A stretch of DNA of 64,000 nucleotides from an uncultured Caryophanales bacterium (GTDB lineage: Bacteria; Bacillota_I; Bacilli_A; RFN20; CAG-449), in assembly GCA_945873815.1 (NCBI GenBank), contig CAMCEE010000008.1:1-64000 (forward strand), read 5' to 3'. Within the stretch, counting starts at the first letter, position 1. Each line of letters begins with the position of its first letter. The notes beneath the pieces are model-generated. The model was not told the DNA's origin, made no database searches, and was given only the letters and a program-made list of their open reading frames with translations. The position numbers and the translations under genes are program-made. Positions 21,901 through 36,900 of the stretch are shown here, piece by piece.

Positions 21901-24900
21901 ACTACGTTGACTTTTGCGTGAATTTCTCTTCCACTATAAGTAAATCTGTCATTTTCAAGTGTGACACTACTTGGATCAATTTCAACATCTGTAATTTCGA
22001 ATTGAATATCTTCAATTGTTCCTTTGTAATTTCCACATCCTGTAATCATGATATATTGAGTTGTTAGTGATGTACCATCAGAACCTGGCATATATTCAAC
22101 ATTGAAATCTACACCTTGAATTAATGTATTACGGTTAATATCTCTAATAATTACGATTGGGTTTAAATATTCACCTGTGTATTTTTGAGATTTAGCGTAA
22201 ATTTCATCATCAGTTGTGATTTCATATTGTTCAATGAAGTATGGCTTTGAAACTTCACCTGTGTAATTACCTTTACCGATAAATGTTGCAAAATGATTAC
22301 CTGCACTCTTTCCTGCAGCATCGATAATGAAATCTGTTCCAAAGCTTAAGGTCAATCCATTAAATGTTAAGACAGCTTCAAGATTGACATTGCCGCCGGA
22401 ATATATAAATGAATCATTATATTCAATATGTACATCTTCAAGATCACGTGGGAGAATGTTGAAGAATACAGTGATGTAATCTTCTGAATCGAAGTTACCC
22501 ATACCATAAACTTTAACGATTGCTTCACCAACATTGACACCATTGAAGACTTCGAGACGATAATCGACATTTTCAGATAATTCTACTCCTGAGAATACAA
22601 CTGATAATGTTGGTTTAATAACTTCGCCAGTATAGACATATGAACCAACCACTTCAACATCTGATTGTGTGAAATTACCATTAACGATTTGATATACTAA
22701 GTTTTCTTTTCTAAATCCTTCGAGGTTATTTCTACCAGTTACTGTGAACTTGACAATACCAACAGAAATTCTATCTTCAGTAGTATATGAGATTTCGTAA
22801 TCGTTTGTATCGAGTGATACATCATTTCCTGCAACGGTGAATTTCTTAATTGAAACTGAAGTTTCTCTTCCAGTGTATGGAGCAATTGCAGTAGCTTCAA
22901 ATTTTATATCCGCAACATCTGCTGGAAGGATTGTAAATTGTTTTTCAAATCCACCACAGAAGTTACCAATACCTTGGATTGTTACAGTAGCTGTTCCAAC
23001 ATAACGGTTATTGCTATATGTCAATACATAATCAATTTCATTAAATAAGCTTAAACCATTATAGAAGATACTAATATCTGGTGTTAAATCCTCAGCCTTA
23101 TATGTTTGATTTCTAATCTTGAGGATTTGTAACCCTTCACCATCTTCTACTAATTCTTTCTTATCGATTACAAAGTTCTTAACGACTTCACCTTGACAGT
23201 TATTCTTACCAGTAATAATGACATTACCAATACCCGCATTGAGGTTATTATCGTATGATATCTCGTAATCTTTTAATGTTAGGTCGATATATTTTGTCTT
23301 TTGAGCATTAGTATATACTCTTACCATAGATACAATTGGACAGATTTCGCTACCAGTATATACATATTCCTCAGTTTCTAATACTACTTGAGTATTTAAT
23401 GTTGTTAAATGGATTGGAATGATTTCAAATGTTTTACTATTTGATCCAAAGTAATCAGAGCCATCTTTTGCAAGAACAGTAACTGATGCTGTACCAACAT
23501 TGATGTTATTATTCCATAAGACATCATATTGACTTGGGTCTACCGTATATGCATCAGAATTCTTTCTTACTACAAATTCTGGAGTAATTCTTTCTGAAGT
23601 ATATTCATATTCTGCACCAATAACGATTGTTGTATCGCCTAAATCTGCTTGTGCGATTCTAAAGAAGTTTTCTGAATGATCATTAATTACCAATTCATAA
23701 TTCTTAGAATCTAATAAGATTAATGTATCAGTGATGTAAGCGTAGTTTCCTGCTGCCTCACCTTCTTCTCTTGTGATTTCTCCAGCAATCAAGCTTGATA
23801 ATTCTGTTCCAGTTAATAACTCTTCACCTAATTCATCATAAGAAGCTTTATATGTAATCTTAGGATCAGCTCCTTCGAATGATTTACCTTGATTTTCATC
23901 GATTGTAATATAAATCCTTCTTGGTGTAATTGTTAATTTATCTTTTAATTCTAGAGTTGAGAAGTTTTCTTTTGAAAGTGTAATTGTATAGTTGTATTCA
24001 CCAACATTGATAAATGAAGGTAAAACAGAAGTTGATGCAAGAACTTTTCCCTCATTATCTTTTACTACATATGTAATAGTAAATGATGTTGAATCATATT
24101 TCTTTGCAAGATTAAATTCGATAGAGTGTTTTGTTCCATCGTATTCAACAACTGTGCCATTTAAGCTTGCATCAATTACACGTTTTGTAACGTGAACATT
24201 TGTTGTGTGATTTGCGTTTGTATACTCAATGACATAATCTATATCTACTTCGTAGAATGAAGAATTAGTATTCCATTTGAATAATCTAAATCTATTATTA
24301 TCAACTAATACATTTTCAAATGTTACTTCACCTTCAGATTCCAATTGAGCTAATTCAGCTTCTCCAAGGATAATACTTGATGAACTAGCTGTTTGAATTA
24401 ATCTTGTTCCATTAATCATTGCTTCAAGTGTGACGCGTAATGCCATTTCTTCTTCAGAAGCGAATTGACCATCATAATCTTCGAAATCAAATCCTTCTGC
24501 AATGCTTTGTCCGATATGAATTCTAATTTCATCTCCGACAATGATCTTCATCTTCTCAGTATTGATTAAGAAGCTAGTACTTAATCTAGAGATAGATTTA
24601 AATCCAGCACTACTATGTTTACCATCGATAAACATTCTAATTACTTTCTTATTTTGATCGATTGTTGATCCGTTATCAACTGAAGTGAATGTTGAATTTG
24701 CTGCGTCGAAGTAAATTCTTGAATTATTCTTATAATCATATACATATGGAGTGACATTATCCATTGAGAATGTATCTCCAATGCTATATTTATATGATAA
24801 TTTTAAGACATAGACTCCTTGATCAAAGTATACTCGTTCTGCAAGATATTCTGCTGCATAGTTATCAAGAGTAATAAAGTTGCTTGGATATACTTTACCA

Positions 24901-27900
24901 GAAATCTTACTTTCTTCAGTTAATGCTAACAAGAAGTTATTTTCTATAATATCTTCAGAATATCTGAAGTTGATAATTGCATTTCTTACTGCACCTAAAT
25001 CACCAGTTCTTGCAAATTCAACTTCATTATTGAATACGAGATTACCGATTGTTGAATATAATGCATAAGATCCAACTCTTGTGACATTTTCTAAAACTAA
25101 TGATTCTACTTTCAATCCTGCAAGAGCACAGTCTGCAAGTTCAATTCCTAACGAATCACCAGCGATTGTTATATATTGTAATGATGAAGGAACTTCATAA
25201 TATCTTGGATTTTCTTCACCATATGCAACCATTTCATCATCAATCAATTGATATTGAATTGTATTTGCATTTGTAGATGGTGTTCCAGTTGTAGTATATC
25301 CAAAGATATATCCGAAGACTGAAGTTTCTGTATTTGTTTCTTCAAGAGCAGTTTTACCAACAAATGGTAATACCATCTCTTCAAGACTATTACATCCATT
25401 AAATGATGCATATCCAATTTCAGTTACTGAAATAGGAACTTCTATAGCAGTTAATCCTGTATTAGCGAATGCTTTTTCACCAATTGATGTAATCTCTTGT
25501 GAGTTGAAATCAACAGTAGTTACATTGCCACAATTATATAATGCATATGCACTAACATTTGTACCACCTGAGATAATTACTGTATCTAAAGATGCAGGAA
25601 CATAATTGATTGTTCCATCTTTCTTAGTTGCTTTTACTGAATTTGTGAATGATTCACTTCCAAACATATCAGATAATACGACATTATCTAATCTTGTTTC
25701 GATTGTAGCTAAGCTTGAGAATCCATTAAATGCTCCCTTACCTACAAATGTTACAGTATTTGGAATGACTAATTCGATTTGAGAAGAACATGTTGAAGCA
25801 AATGCTTTTGTTCCAATGGTTGATAATAATTCATATTGAGTTAAATCGATAGATAATAAACCAGATTCAGCGAATGCTTCTCTTTCAATATTCTTAATTG
25901 CAGTCATTGATGGTAATGATTTTAAAGAAGTACATCCTTTAAATGCTGCTGTATTAATATTATTGACTGCGTCCATATTATTTACAGTATTCAATAATTG
26001 ACATCCTTCAAATGCTCTTTCACCTACTTCAACAGTGCCAGAAGGTAATGTTACTTTCTTGAGTGAATATGCATTCTTAAATGCGTTATAGTCTACAACA
26101 CCTTTTTCTACTACAACTTCTGTAAGTGATAGTGGTAGATAAGCATAACTATCAATTAATTCTTCATTTTCATTTAAATATGAGAAATCTACTCTATAGA
26201 ATAATGAACTATTTATTTCTTCATTACCGAAGATACGAGCAAAGATTGAACGTCCTTCGTTTGGATTTGAAATATGTTTATCTGCATCGTATGAGATGGC
26301 ATCGTATTCTTGTAAACCAATAAATGGAACATTAATCTTCTTCATTTGTTTCCATCCACCAAATGATGCTTCCCCAACAAGGATTAATGATGATGGTAAT
26401 ACAACATTATTAATATTCTTACCACTGTTTTCAAATGAGTGAGCACCGATTGATTCTACTCCTTCAGGAACGATGAATGTATAATCTTCATTTGTAATAG
26501 CTGTATTATAGAATGAATAATCTCCAATTGTATGTAAGTTACCTTCGCTAGAGAAATTAACAGTCTCTAATGAAGTACATTCTCTAAATGCTTCATTTGC
26601 AATCGTTGAAACATGTGGTCCAATATCGATTGCAGTTAAGCTTACACAGTTCATAAACATTGATTTATTAATTAATGCCAATGAATTTGGTAAACGAACA
26701 CTAGCAAGTTTTGTACAATCTTTAAATGTTGATACACCATAGATTTCTACATCATCGCCTAATGTAACTTCAACAATTGTTTCGTAACCACTTAATGTGA
26801 TTTCATAAATATCACCACCGTTAATTGTGATATTCTTTAATGATTTTGGATAATAGTATTCTCCGCTTGGAGTTAATGCTGTCGTTGCGTAAGCTGTATC
26901 TCCGAAGATAGTTGCAAATTCTTTTTCTGAATCTAATAATTTTCCAGTTGCCTTTGTTCCAGCGAATGGTAATTCAATAGAAGTTAATGAAGCCCATTTG
27001 CTTAATGCACCTGTACCGATATTAGTTACGCTTGAAGGAACGACTAATATCGTGTTCTTCATAGCACTAGCTAATGCAAAGCTACCAATGAATTCAACAT
27101 TATCTCTAACGACTGAAGCACCCTCTTCGTCACTTGATATATTAGTATCATTCAAGTTTTCGATTCCTGTGTTATATAATGCGTAGTCTTCAATTCTAGT
27201 AATTGAATTTGGTAAGCTTAAATCTTTAATATTCGTGCAATTCATAAATGCACCAGCATATAAGATTAACATATCATCTGATGTAACATTGACATCTACT
27301 AAAGATCCAGGTACATAAGCATTGTATGTTTTTTCGCTTGCGCTTAATTGTGCAGTACTTATTGCTCCATCGAATGGAAGAGTTCCAAAGATGTAAGCGA
27401 ATATTTCTTGATAAGAAGATGAATTGCAAGTATTATTAATTGCATTTGTAGTAACAAGATAATCTCCTTTTGAGGAGTCGTTTCTAGAAAGAACTGTTCT
27501 AATATCAGATCTTTCTCCGACGAAGGGAATTTGGATTGAGGAAAGTGAATCCCAGTTATTGAATGCACCTTCGCCAATAACTGTAACAGTGTTAGGAACG
27601 ACAAGTCCTTGAGCGTTCTTATCCAATCCTTTAAGTGCATAAGCACCAATCTTTTCGACTGAATCACCGACAGTTACTGTTCCTCCCACTTTAGATAATA
27701 CTTTCAACGAGTCTAAAGATGAGAGCGATAATCCATATAAACTATAATTACCGAGAATTCTTAATGTGTTTGGAAGAATGATTTGACTTACATTTGAGCA
27801 ATTCATAAATGCACCAACAGGAAGTTCATATTCACTCTTAGCACCAGCAACACCAAGTACTTCAACAGTTTTTAAAGTATTTGGAATATAGTAACTTACC

Positions 27901-30900
27901 TTCGTAGTTAAAGAAGTGTTTTGAGCAGCTTCATAACCACCTTCGTAAGCATAAGTTCCGAAGAAATATCCTAATGTTGTTGCTCCTTCAACATCATTTT
28001 CTGCGCTCGCACCAACGAATGGAACGACCAATGATTTGATTGAAGCACAACCTTTTAAGATATCAACACCAATTGAAGTAACTGTTGCAGGTAATTCAAT
28101 TGATAATACGCTTTCACAATTTCTAAATGTTTCATCGTTAATGACTGTAATATCTCCTTCAACATTAATTGAAGTAACATTTCTACAGTTCATAAATGCA
28201 CCAAATGGAATTGATCTAGCATTTGTAACATTAATTGTCTTTAATGAGATAGGTACATAGTAAGGAATCATTTGATTAGTGTAACCATTCTTTTGAACAG
28301 TTGCCTCGCTATTTTCGAACATTGTTGTACCGAAAATATAACCGAAGTTAGCGCTCTTCTTTTCTCTATCAGTTTCGTATTTGTAACTTCCACCGACGAA
28401 TGGAACGCTTAATGTTTGAAGTGATGACCAGTTAGCTAAAGCACCTTCTCCAATTGATAATACTGATGAAGGAATAACTACATCTTCAACAAGATTACAG
28501 TTATCAAATGCTTTTTCACCGATTGTTTTTAATGTATCTGGAAGTAATACTGATGCTACATTTGCACATTCAGCAAATGCATATTTACCAATTGAAACAA
28601 CACTTGTATTTTCTAAATTAATTGCAGTGAATCCTTCACAACCATAGAATGCATAATCGCCAATAACCTCAAATGCTTCAGGGAATGTTTGGTTACCAAT
28701 AGATACACATTCATAGAATGCGTTATTTGCAACCTCTTTTAAGTTATTTGGCATCTTTTCTTCAACTACAGAATCGTCCAAGACTTGATAAGTCATAATA
28801 TGTGCCAAGCTCGTACATCCTTCAAATGCACTTACACCTATCTTTTCAAGGCAAGATGGTAATTCAATTGTTTCTAATTGAACCATTCCTTTAAAGACTT
28901 CTTCGCCAATTCTTAAGACTGGTTTATTCTTGAATTCAGCAGCTACTCTATATGAAGTTGCACTTTCAAATGCGACATGAGCTAATTCGTAGCCAACGAA
29001 TGTCCAGTTCTTATCATATACTTTATTATAAATGATCTTTGTATCAAGAACTTGATCTGGTCTTTCTAATCCATAAAGATTTGGATTTGTTACCATCAAA
29101 TCATGTAGTCCTTTATTTGGAACATAAACATTTACTTTTGTATTTACTGCAGAAAGTGATACGGAGAATGCTTTTTCTCTGACGTCAACTGCAGAAGTAT
29201 TTAAGTCAATATTTTCAATTTCAACACATCCCATAAAGCAACCATATGGAATAATTGTTTCATTTGTAATGATAACATTCTTCAATGATTTAGGAATGTA
29301 GTTTGTTACTTGAGCACTTGCTGTATAGTATGAAGCAGCAGCATATGATCCTGCATATGCAGTTCTACCGAAGATAAATCCGAATACAGAGTTAGATGCT
29401 CCTGAATCAACAGTATTTGAACTACCAAGAATTGGTAATGTTACTGTTTCAAGGCTTGAACATCCTTGTAATACATATTCACCAAATGCGATAACAGAAT
29501 CTGGGAATGTGATTTCTTGTAATCCAGTACAGTTTTTGAATGCATATGAATTAATTGTTGAAACAGTATTTGGAATAATCACTTCTTGTAATCCAGTACA
29601 ATTTTCAAACGCAGATGTACCAATTGTTGTAACATCAGGTAATGTAATCGTTCTAAATCCGTAACAATTTTGGAATACAGATGCCCCCATTGTTGAAACT
29701 CTAGGCATATCAATATCTAATAAATTGTAGCAGTCATAGAATGCTGCATCATTAATTATTGTTACTTCAGGTAATTCAACATAACGTAAGAATTTAAATC
29801 CTCTAAAAGCATTAGCATAGACTGTAGTTTGTCTATTAATTGTAATCTTCTCTAATGATTTTGGAATAATATAATATGTGCTTGAAGAATAAACATACGA
29901 TGCGTATCTAGTATCATCTTGTCCACTTCCACCAGTATTGAATAAGGAACCCATAGATGTTACATAGCCACTTGTTGCACCTGTTCCGACAAATGGAACA
30001 TTAACTTCAATTAGGTAAACATTATCAACAAATAACCATGGAGTTAATGCAGTAATATTTGATGTAATACTTACATATTCTAAGTTTACATGTCCTCTAA
30101 ATGCTTCACTATGTAATGAAGTGACAGAAGGGAGAGAAATGTTTAATAAATTGTAGCAATTATACCAAGCATATCTACCAATTGTTGTAACTTCATCAAA
30201 TTTAATATTTGAGAGAACAAAGCAGTTAACGAATGCTTGTTCACCAATTGTTGTAAGTTTATTTGTATTTGTAACAGAGACTAAACTCGTACAATCAGAG
30301 AATGCAAAGTCGCCAATTGTTACTAAGGATGGAACATCAATAGTCTCTAAATCTCTACATAATTGGAATGCATATGTTCCAAGTGTTGTAACACTAGAAA
30401 TATCGATAGTCTTAAGATTTAATGCATTTGCAAATGCATATGTTCCAATTGTAACAGCTCTTGGGATACTTACTGTTTCTAGAGAATTATTTTCACGGAA
30501 TGCATAATCACCAATCGTATTAGCATTTGGTGCTTCAAATGATGTCATATTTGTACATCCTTTGAAAGCAGAATTATTAATGATTCTAACTTTTGGTAAA
30601 GTCATTTCAACTAATGATGTACAGTTTTCGAAAGCCGAAACACCAATTGTTGTTACACATTCAGGAACTGTAACGTACATTAATCCATTACATCCATAGA
30701 ATGCGAAGTCACTAATTGTTGTAACTGAAGGGATTGTAATTGTATTAATTGTGTCACATTCTCTAAATGAATATGTACCAATAGTTGAAACTTTTGGCAT
30801 ATCTACTCTTCTTAGGTTAGAACAACCATCGAATGCGTAGTTTCCAAGGCTAGTTGCTTTTGGTAAGCTTACAACTTCGATTCCTTTCATGTTTTGGAAA

Positions 30901-33900
30901 GCATTCGTTGGAATCGTAGCTTGTTTACAAATTGTAATTCTCTTTAATGTTTTAGGGAAAAGGTAATAATTGCTACCGCCAGTGTATGCTTGAGAACCAG
31001 TAAATTGAGTTGCAGTGTTACTTGAACCAGTATTAAAGAGTGAGCCCATAACACTACCTTGTCCTGAAGAATCTCCTCGACCAGTAAATGGCATCTCAAT
31101 TTCTTTTAAATATACATTTTCTGCAAGCATCCAGTAAGGAACATTTGCAATTGAAGAAGTAATCTTTAAGATTTCCAATTTTTGATGTCCTTTGAATGCA
31201 TCATTATGAATTGTAGTAACTGCAGGGAATGATAATCTTAATAATGAATTACATCCATTAAATACGTGATCATCAATAGAAGTAACTGCACTGAAGCAAT
31301 CGCTTGAGAATGAATAACAATTATTGAATGCATAAGCACCAAGAGTTGTTAAATTTCCAGTATTTGTTAGTGCAACTAATGAAGTACAATAGTTGAACGC
31401 ATATGTACCAAGTGTTGTAACAGATGGAATAGATAATGTTACTAAATCTTCACAATAACTGAATGCGTATGTTCCAATAGTGACTAATAACGGAGCATCA
31501 ACATTGACTAGTTGAACGCAATAGTTAAATACATTTGCTCCTAAGGAAGTTACACAAGGTAATTCAATAGATTTTAATAATGGACAATATGCAAATGCAT
31601 TATCGTTAACAGTAGTAATCGATTCAGGAACAATAACGTTCTTTAAATTATTACAATGATAGAATGTTTTTTGAGGAATGTTAGAAAGTTGAGGTAATTC
31701 AATTGTTTCTAATTCGTCACATTCTTCCATTACTCTATTACCCATAGTAGTAACTTTAGGCATATTAATCGTTTTAATTCTAATACAATTATATAAAGCT
31801 AATTCACCAATACTTGTAGCTTCATTGAAGTTGATTTCTTTTAAGTAATAGAAATCTCTTACAGCACTACCTGCAATTGATGTTTGATATAAAATAGTAA
31901 TCTTAGTTAATGTTTTTGGAACCCAATATCCATCTGCTAAATATCTTGGATCAGCATCACCTAATGAACCTGTATTTGCATGCAAGATATATCCCATTCT
32001 TGATCCAGCACCAGATGCTGCATTATTTCCAACAAATGGAAGAACAAGTTCTTTTAAATATAATGATTCAGCAAGCATATTTGCTGGTAATGATGTAATT
32101 TGTGAACTGATACTTAAGTATTCAAGTGTAGGCATATTTCTTAATGCTGAATTTGAAAGTGTAGTAATAGATGGTAATTCGACATGAGTTAATGCAAAAC
32201 AACTATGGAATGCATTGTCACCGATTTTTAAGACATTTTCAAATTCAATGTTTTTAAGTGAATAACAATAGATGAATGATTGTACACCAATAGTTTGTAA
32301 TGCTTCTGTATCTGTAACGCTTAATAATTCATTACATCTTTCAAAGCAATTATCACCAATTGCGTTGACTCCACCTAGTGAAACTGTATATAAACGAGGA
32401 CAGTTTTCAAATGCACTTGCTTCAAGAATTGTAGAATTATCATCATTAATGAATGTTACTTTTTCAAGACCTAAGCAGTTTTCAAATGCGTTATTTGCAA
32501 CTGTCTTAACGTTTTGAATTGTAATATTATTAATAGAATTACATCCAGTAAATGCGTATTTTCCGATAACTGTTAAGTTCTTTAATGATGGAACTTTAAG
32601 ATTTACACATTTTTCAAATGCATGTTCACCAATACTTGCTAAAGTAGCTGGGAATATTAATGTAGGAAGTTTAGGACAATTATAGAATGCATAATTTCCA
32701 ATTGTTGTTAATCCTTCTGGAAGTGAAACTTTATATAGATTATCACATCCATAGAATGAATAATTACTAATAGTTGTGACTGATGGGAGTATAACTTCAA
32801 CTAATGAATCACATTCTTGGAATGCATATGTTCCAATTGAAGTTACCTTTGGCATTGTCACTAATTGAAGTTTAGTACAACCAACGAATACATAATCTTT
32901 AATTGTAACTGCTTTTGTTAATTCAATTTCATCCACAAAAGCCATATTTTCAAATGCAAATTTTTGAATACCTGTTTGAGTATTAATAGTAATTAATTCC
33001 AATGTTTTTGGGAATCTAAATGTTGCACTAGTAGAATCGTAACGTTGAACAGCACTATATGTTGCTCCTGAGCCTGCTTCATTTGCAAAAGCAGAACCCA
33101 TAACACTTCCATAGCCAGTTTCTGCACCAAGACCAACTACAGGAACAGATAAAATTCTTAAATAAGTATTACTGTATAGATAGTATGCAGGGAATGTAGT
33201 CATCTTTGAAGTGATATATAATTCTTCAAGTTTTGTATGATTTCTCAAAGAATTACTTGTCATTGTAGTTAATAATGGGAAATGTAAAACTTGTAATGCA
33301 TCACAGTTTTCAAATACATAATCTTTCATTGTTGTGACATTAGCAAAATTATCACTAGCTAACATTTTACATGTTTGGAATGCATATGATCCAAGTGTAG
33401 TTAAACAATCTGTATCTTCAATCGATACTAGTTGAGTACAACCAGTAAATGCATAATCACAAAGTTCAGTTACTGATGGAACTGAAATAGTTGAAAGCAT
33501 CGTACAATTGCTGAAACCATATGTATTAATCTTCTTTACTAATGGCATTGATACAGTTGTTAAATTATAGCAATAAGCAAATGAATATGAACCTACTTCA
33601 ATTGCTTTAGGCATTGTGACAGTAGCTAAATTGAAACAATATCTAAATGCATTTGTTCCAAGAGTAGCACTACCTAAAATATTAACTGATGTTAATGCTT
33701 TACAGTAATGGAATGCACTTTCACCGATTGTGACTGTTGAAGCAGGGATTGTTACACTAGTTAAGAATGTACAATTATAGAATGCTGATGCATTAATTGC
33801 TGTTACAGTATTTGGAATAATTACTTCTTTTAATCCATTACAATCATAGAATGCATTTGCTGGAATAATTGCTACGTTAGGTAGAGAAATAGTTTCTAAT

Positions 33901-36900
33901 CCATCACAATTTCTAAAGATATTATCGCCAAATAAAGTTGTCTTTGGCATATTGACTTTCTTTAATGCAGTACAGTTTTGGAAAGCACTAGCTCCAATAC
34001 TTGTTGCATTTGGTAATGATATTTCTTTAACCCAATACATTGATAAGAATGCATTAGCTGGAATTGCTGTTTGTGAGCAAATTGTAACTTTTTCAAGAGA
34101 TTTTGGAACAAGGAAATAATTTGATCCAGAATATCCACTAGATAAATATCTAGGATCATAACCATCAATTCCAGTAGTGTAATTGAATAGATAGCCTAGT
34201 ACAGAAGTATTTGTATGTCCTGCAAATGGCCATACTAATTCTTTTAAATATAAAGCATCACTTAAAATCCATGCATCGCTTGAAACTAGTGATGGTGACT
34301 CAACTACTAATTTTTCTAATTTAACATTTCCTCTAAATGAAGTTTGAGTTAATTTAGTAAGAGAAGGTAATGTAATCTCTAATTGACTATGACAATTTTG
34401 CCATACATAATCACCTAATGTCGTAACCGCAGAATAATTATTTGATGATAATAAATAGCAGTTTTGGAATACATAATTTCCCAATGTTGTTAATTCATTT
34501 GTTTCTGCAACTGTTTTTAATGAAACACAGTTTGCAAAAGCATAATTACCAATACTTGTGACTGCAGGTAATGAGATTGTAGGTAAATATCTACAATTAT
34601 AGAATGCATATGTTTTAATTGTGTATAAATTTGGAGCGATTACAGTAACCAAAGATTGATCACCTTCAAATGCATATGAACCTAAAGTGACTAGACCAGG
34701 CATATTTGCACTTGCAAGATTAATACAGCTTTGGAATGCATAATCTCCTATTTCTGTTGTTTCTTCTGGTAATACAATTTTTGTTAATTCTCTACATTCT
34801 GCAAATGCATAATTCTTGATTGTTGTTACACTTGTTGGAATAACAATTTCATGTAAATTTCTACATCTATAAAATGCTTTTTCAGAAATAATAGTTACAC
34901 TTGGTAAAGTTAATGTTTCAAGTCCATCACATTCTTCGAAGACTCTATCTCCGATAGTTGTTACCTTATCCATCTTAACTTTCTTTAAACCATCACAATT
35001 ATAGAATGCTAATTGACCAACTGTAGTTGCTTCAGATAATTCAATTTCTCTAACGTAATACAATGAATGGAATGTTTGTTCTGGAATTGTAGTTTGTCTA
35101 TTAATAATAACCTTATTCAATGATTTTGGTAACAAATAATAGGATGAACCAGAATATACACTAGATAAATATCTTGGATCTGTTTCTCCAATACTAGTTG
35201 TATTATTGAATAATACTCCTAAGTAACTAGAAGCACCTGTTTGAACGCCAGTTCCTGAGAAAGGAACGGATAGTGTATTTAAGTAATAACAAGATTGTAA
35301 GAACCAAGCAGGTAAAGAAGTAATTGCTTGTGAAGTAATATATAATTCTTCTAATTTATAATGATGGAAGAATGCGCCAGAACTAATTGTAGTTACAGAA
35401 GGTAAATGCATAACTAATAATGAATAACAATTTTGGAATGCATAATCATTTATAGTTGTAACTGCAGAGAAATTATCGCTCGATAATGAAATACAATTAC
35501 TGAATGCATAAGCACCGATGATTGCAAGATTATCTGTATCTTCAATAGATACTAATCTCGTACAATTTTGGAATGAACTTTCACCAATCTCTGTGACTTT
35601 TGGCATTGAAATTGTAATAAGTGCTTCACAACCCTTAAATGCATTAGCACCAATCTTTTTAACATTTGGAATCGTAACATTCTTTAATGCTGTGGATCCA
35701 TTAAATGTATCTGAACCAATTTCAATAGCTTTAGGTAGATTTACTGTTTCTAATTTTACACAGTTTGCAAAAGCATTATTACCAATAGTTGCAATACCTT
35801 CAATAGTAATTTCTTCTAATCTATAACATTCAGCAAAGACAAAGTTACCAATTTTTGTAACTGATGATGGAATCGTAACATTTACAAGCTTATCACATTT
35901 TGAGAATGCATAATTGTCAATTGTCAATACTGAAGTAGGGATTGTAATCTTTGATAATCTATTACAGTCATAGAATGCTTTTTCACTAATAAGTGAAACA
36001 TTTGGAATAACAACTTCAACTAAAGAATCACAATCTTCAAATACTCTTGTACCGATTGTAGAAACTTTTGCCATCTTGACAGATTCAAGTGCTTTACATC
36101 CATAGAATGCAAGAGTTCCAATTGAAGTTGCCTTCAATAATTCAACTTCCTTAAGCATACTCATGTTCATGAATGCAAAAGCAGGAATTGTAGTTTGACT
36201 ATTTATAATAATCTTTTCTAATGTTTTTGGGAAAGAATATGTTTCTGAAGTTGAATCATAATTTTGTGTTCCCAAATATTGATTCTCATTTGCAGAAGAA
36301 CGAGGATAGAATGAAGAACCCATTCTACTTGCTCTACCGGTTGCATCACCATTTCCAACAAATGGAACATTTAATACTCTTAAATAATCACAATCCATCA
36401 AATACCAATATGGAAGAGAAGCAATCGGAGAAGTGATATTTAATACTTCTAATTTATAATGTCCTCTCAATGCATTTCCATCAATAACAGAAAGACTTGG
36501 GAAAGACAATGTAAGTAAAGAATGACAGTTATTGAATGCATAAGCTCCTAATTTTGTTACATTAGCAAAATTATCGCTATCTAATTCATAGCAATTTTCA
36601 AATGCATTATTACTGATTTCACTTAATGAATCAGTATTATTTAGTTTTACTAATGATTGACAATTTTGGAAAGCATAAGATCCTAATTTAGTTACGCTTG
36701 GGATTGAAATTGCAGTTAATCGATTAGCATTTTGGAATGCATAATTTCCAATTAATACTGTATTTGGAATCAATACTTCTTGCAATCTTGTACATTGACT
36801 AAATGAGTATGTTTTTATCTCAGTAACACCAGGTAAAGAGATTGATTCTAACGAATAACAATTATAGAACGCATAATCTCCAACAGTTGTAACTCCTTCA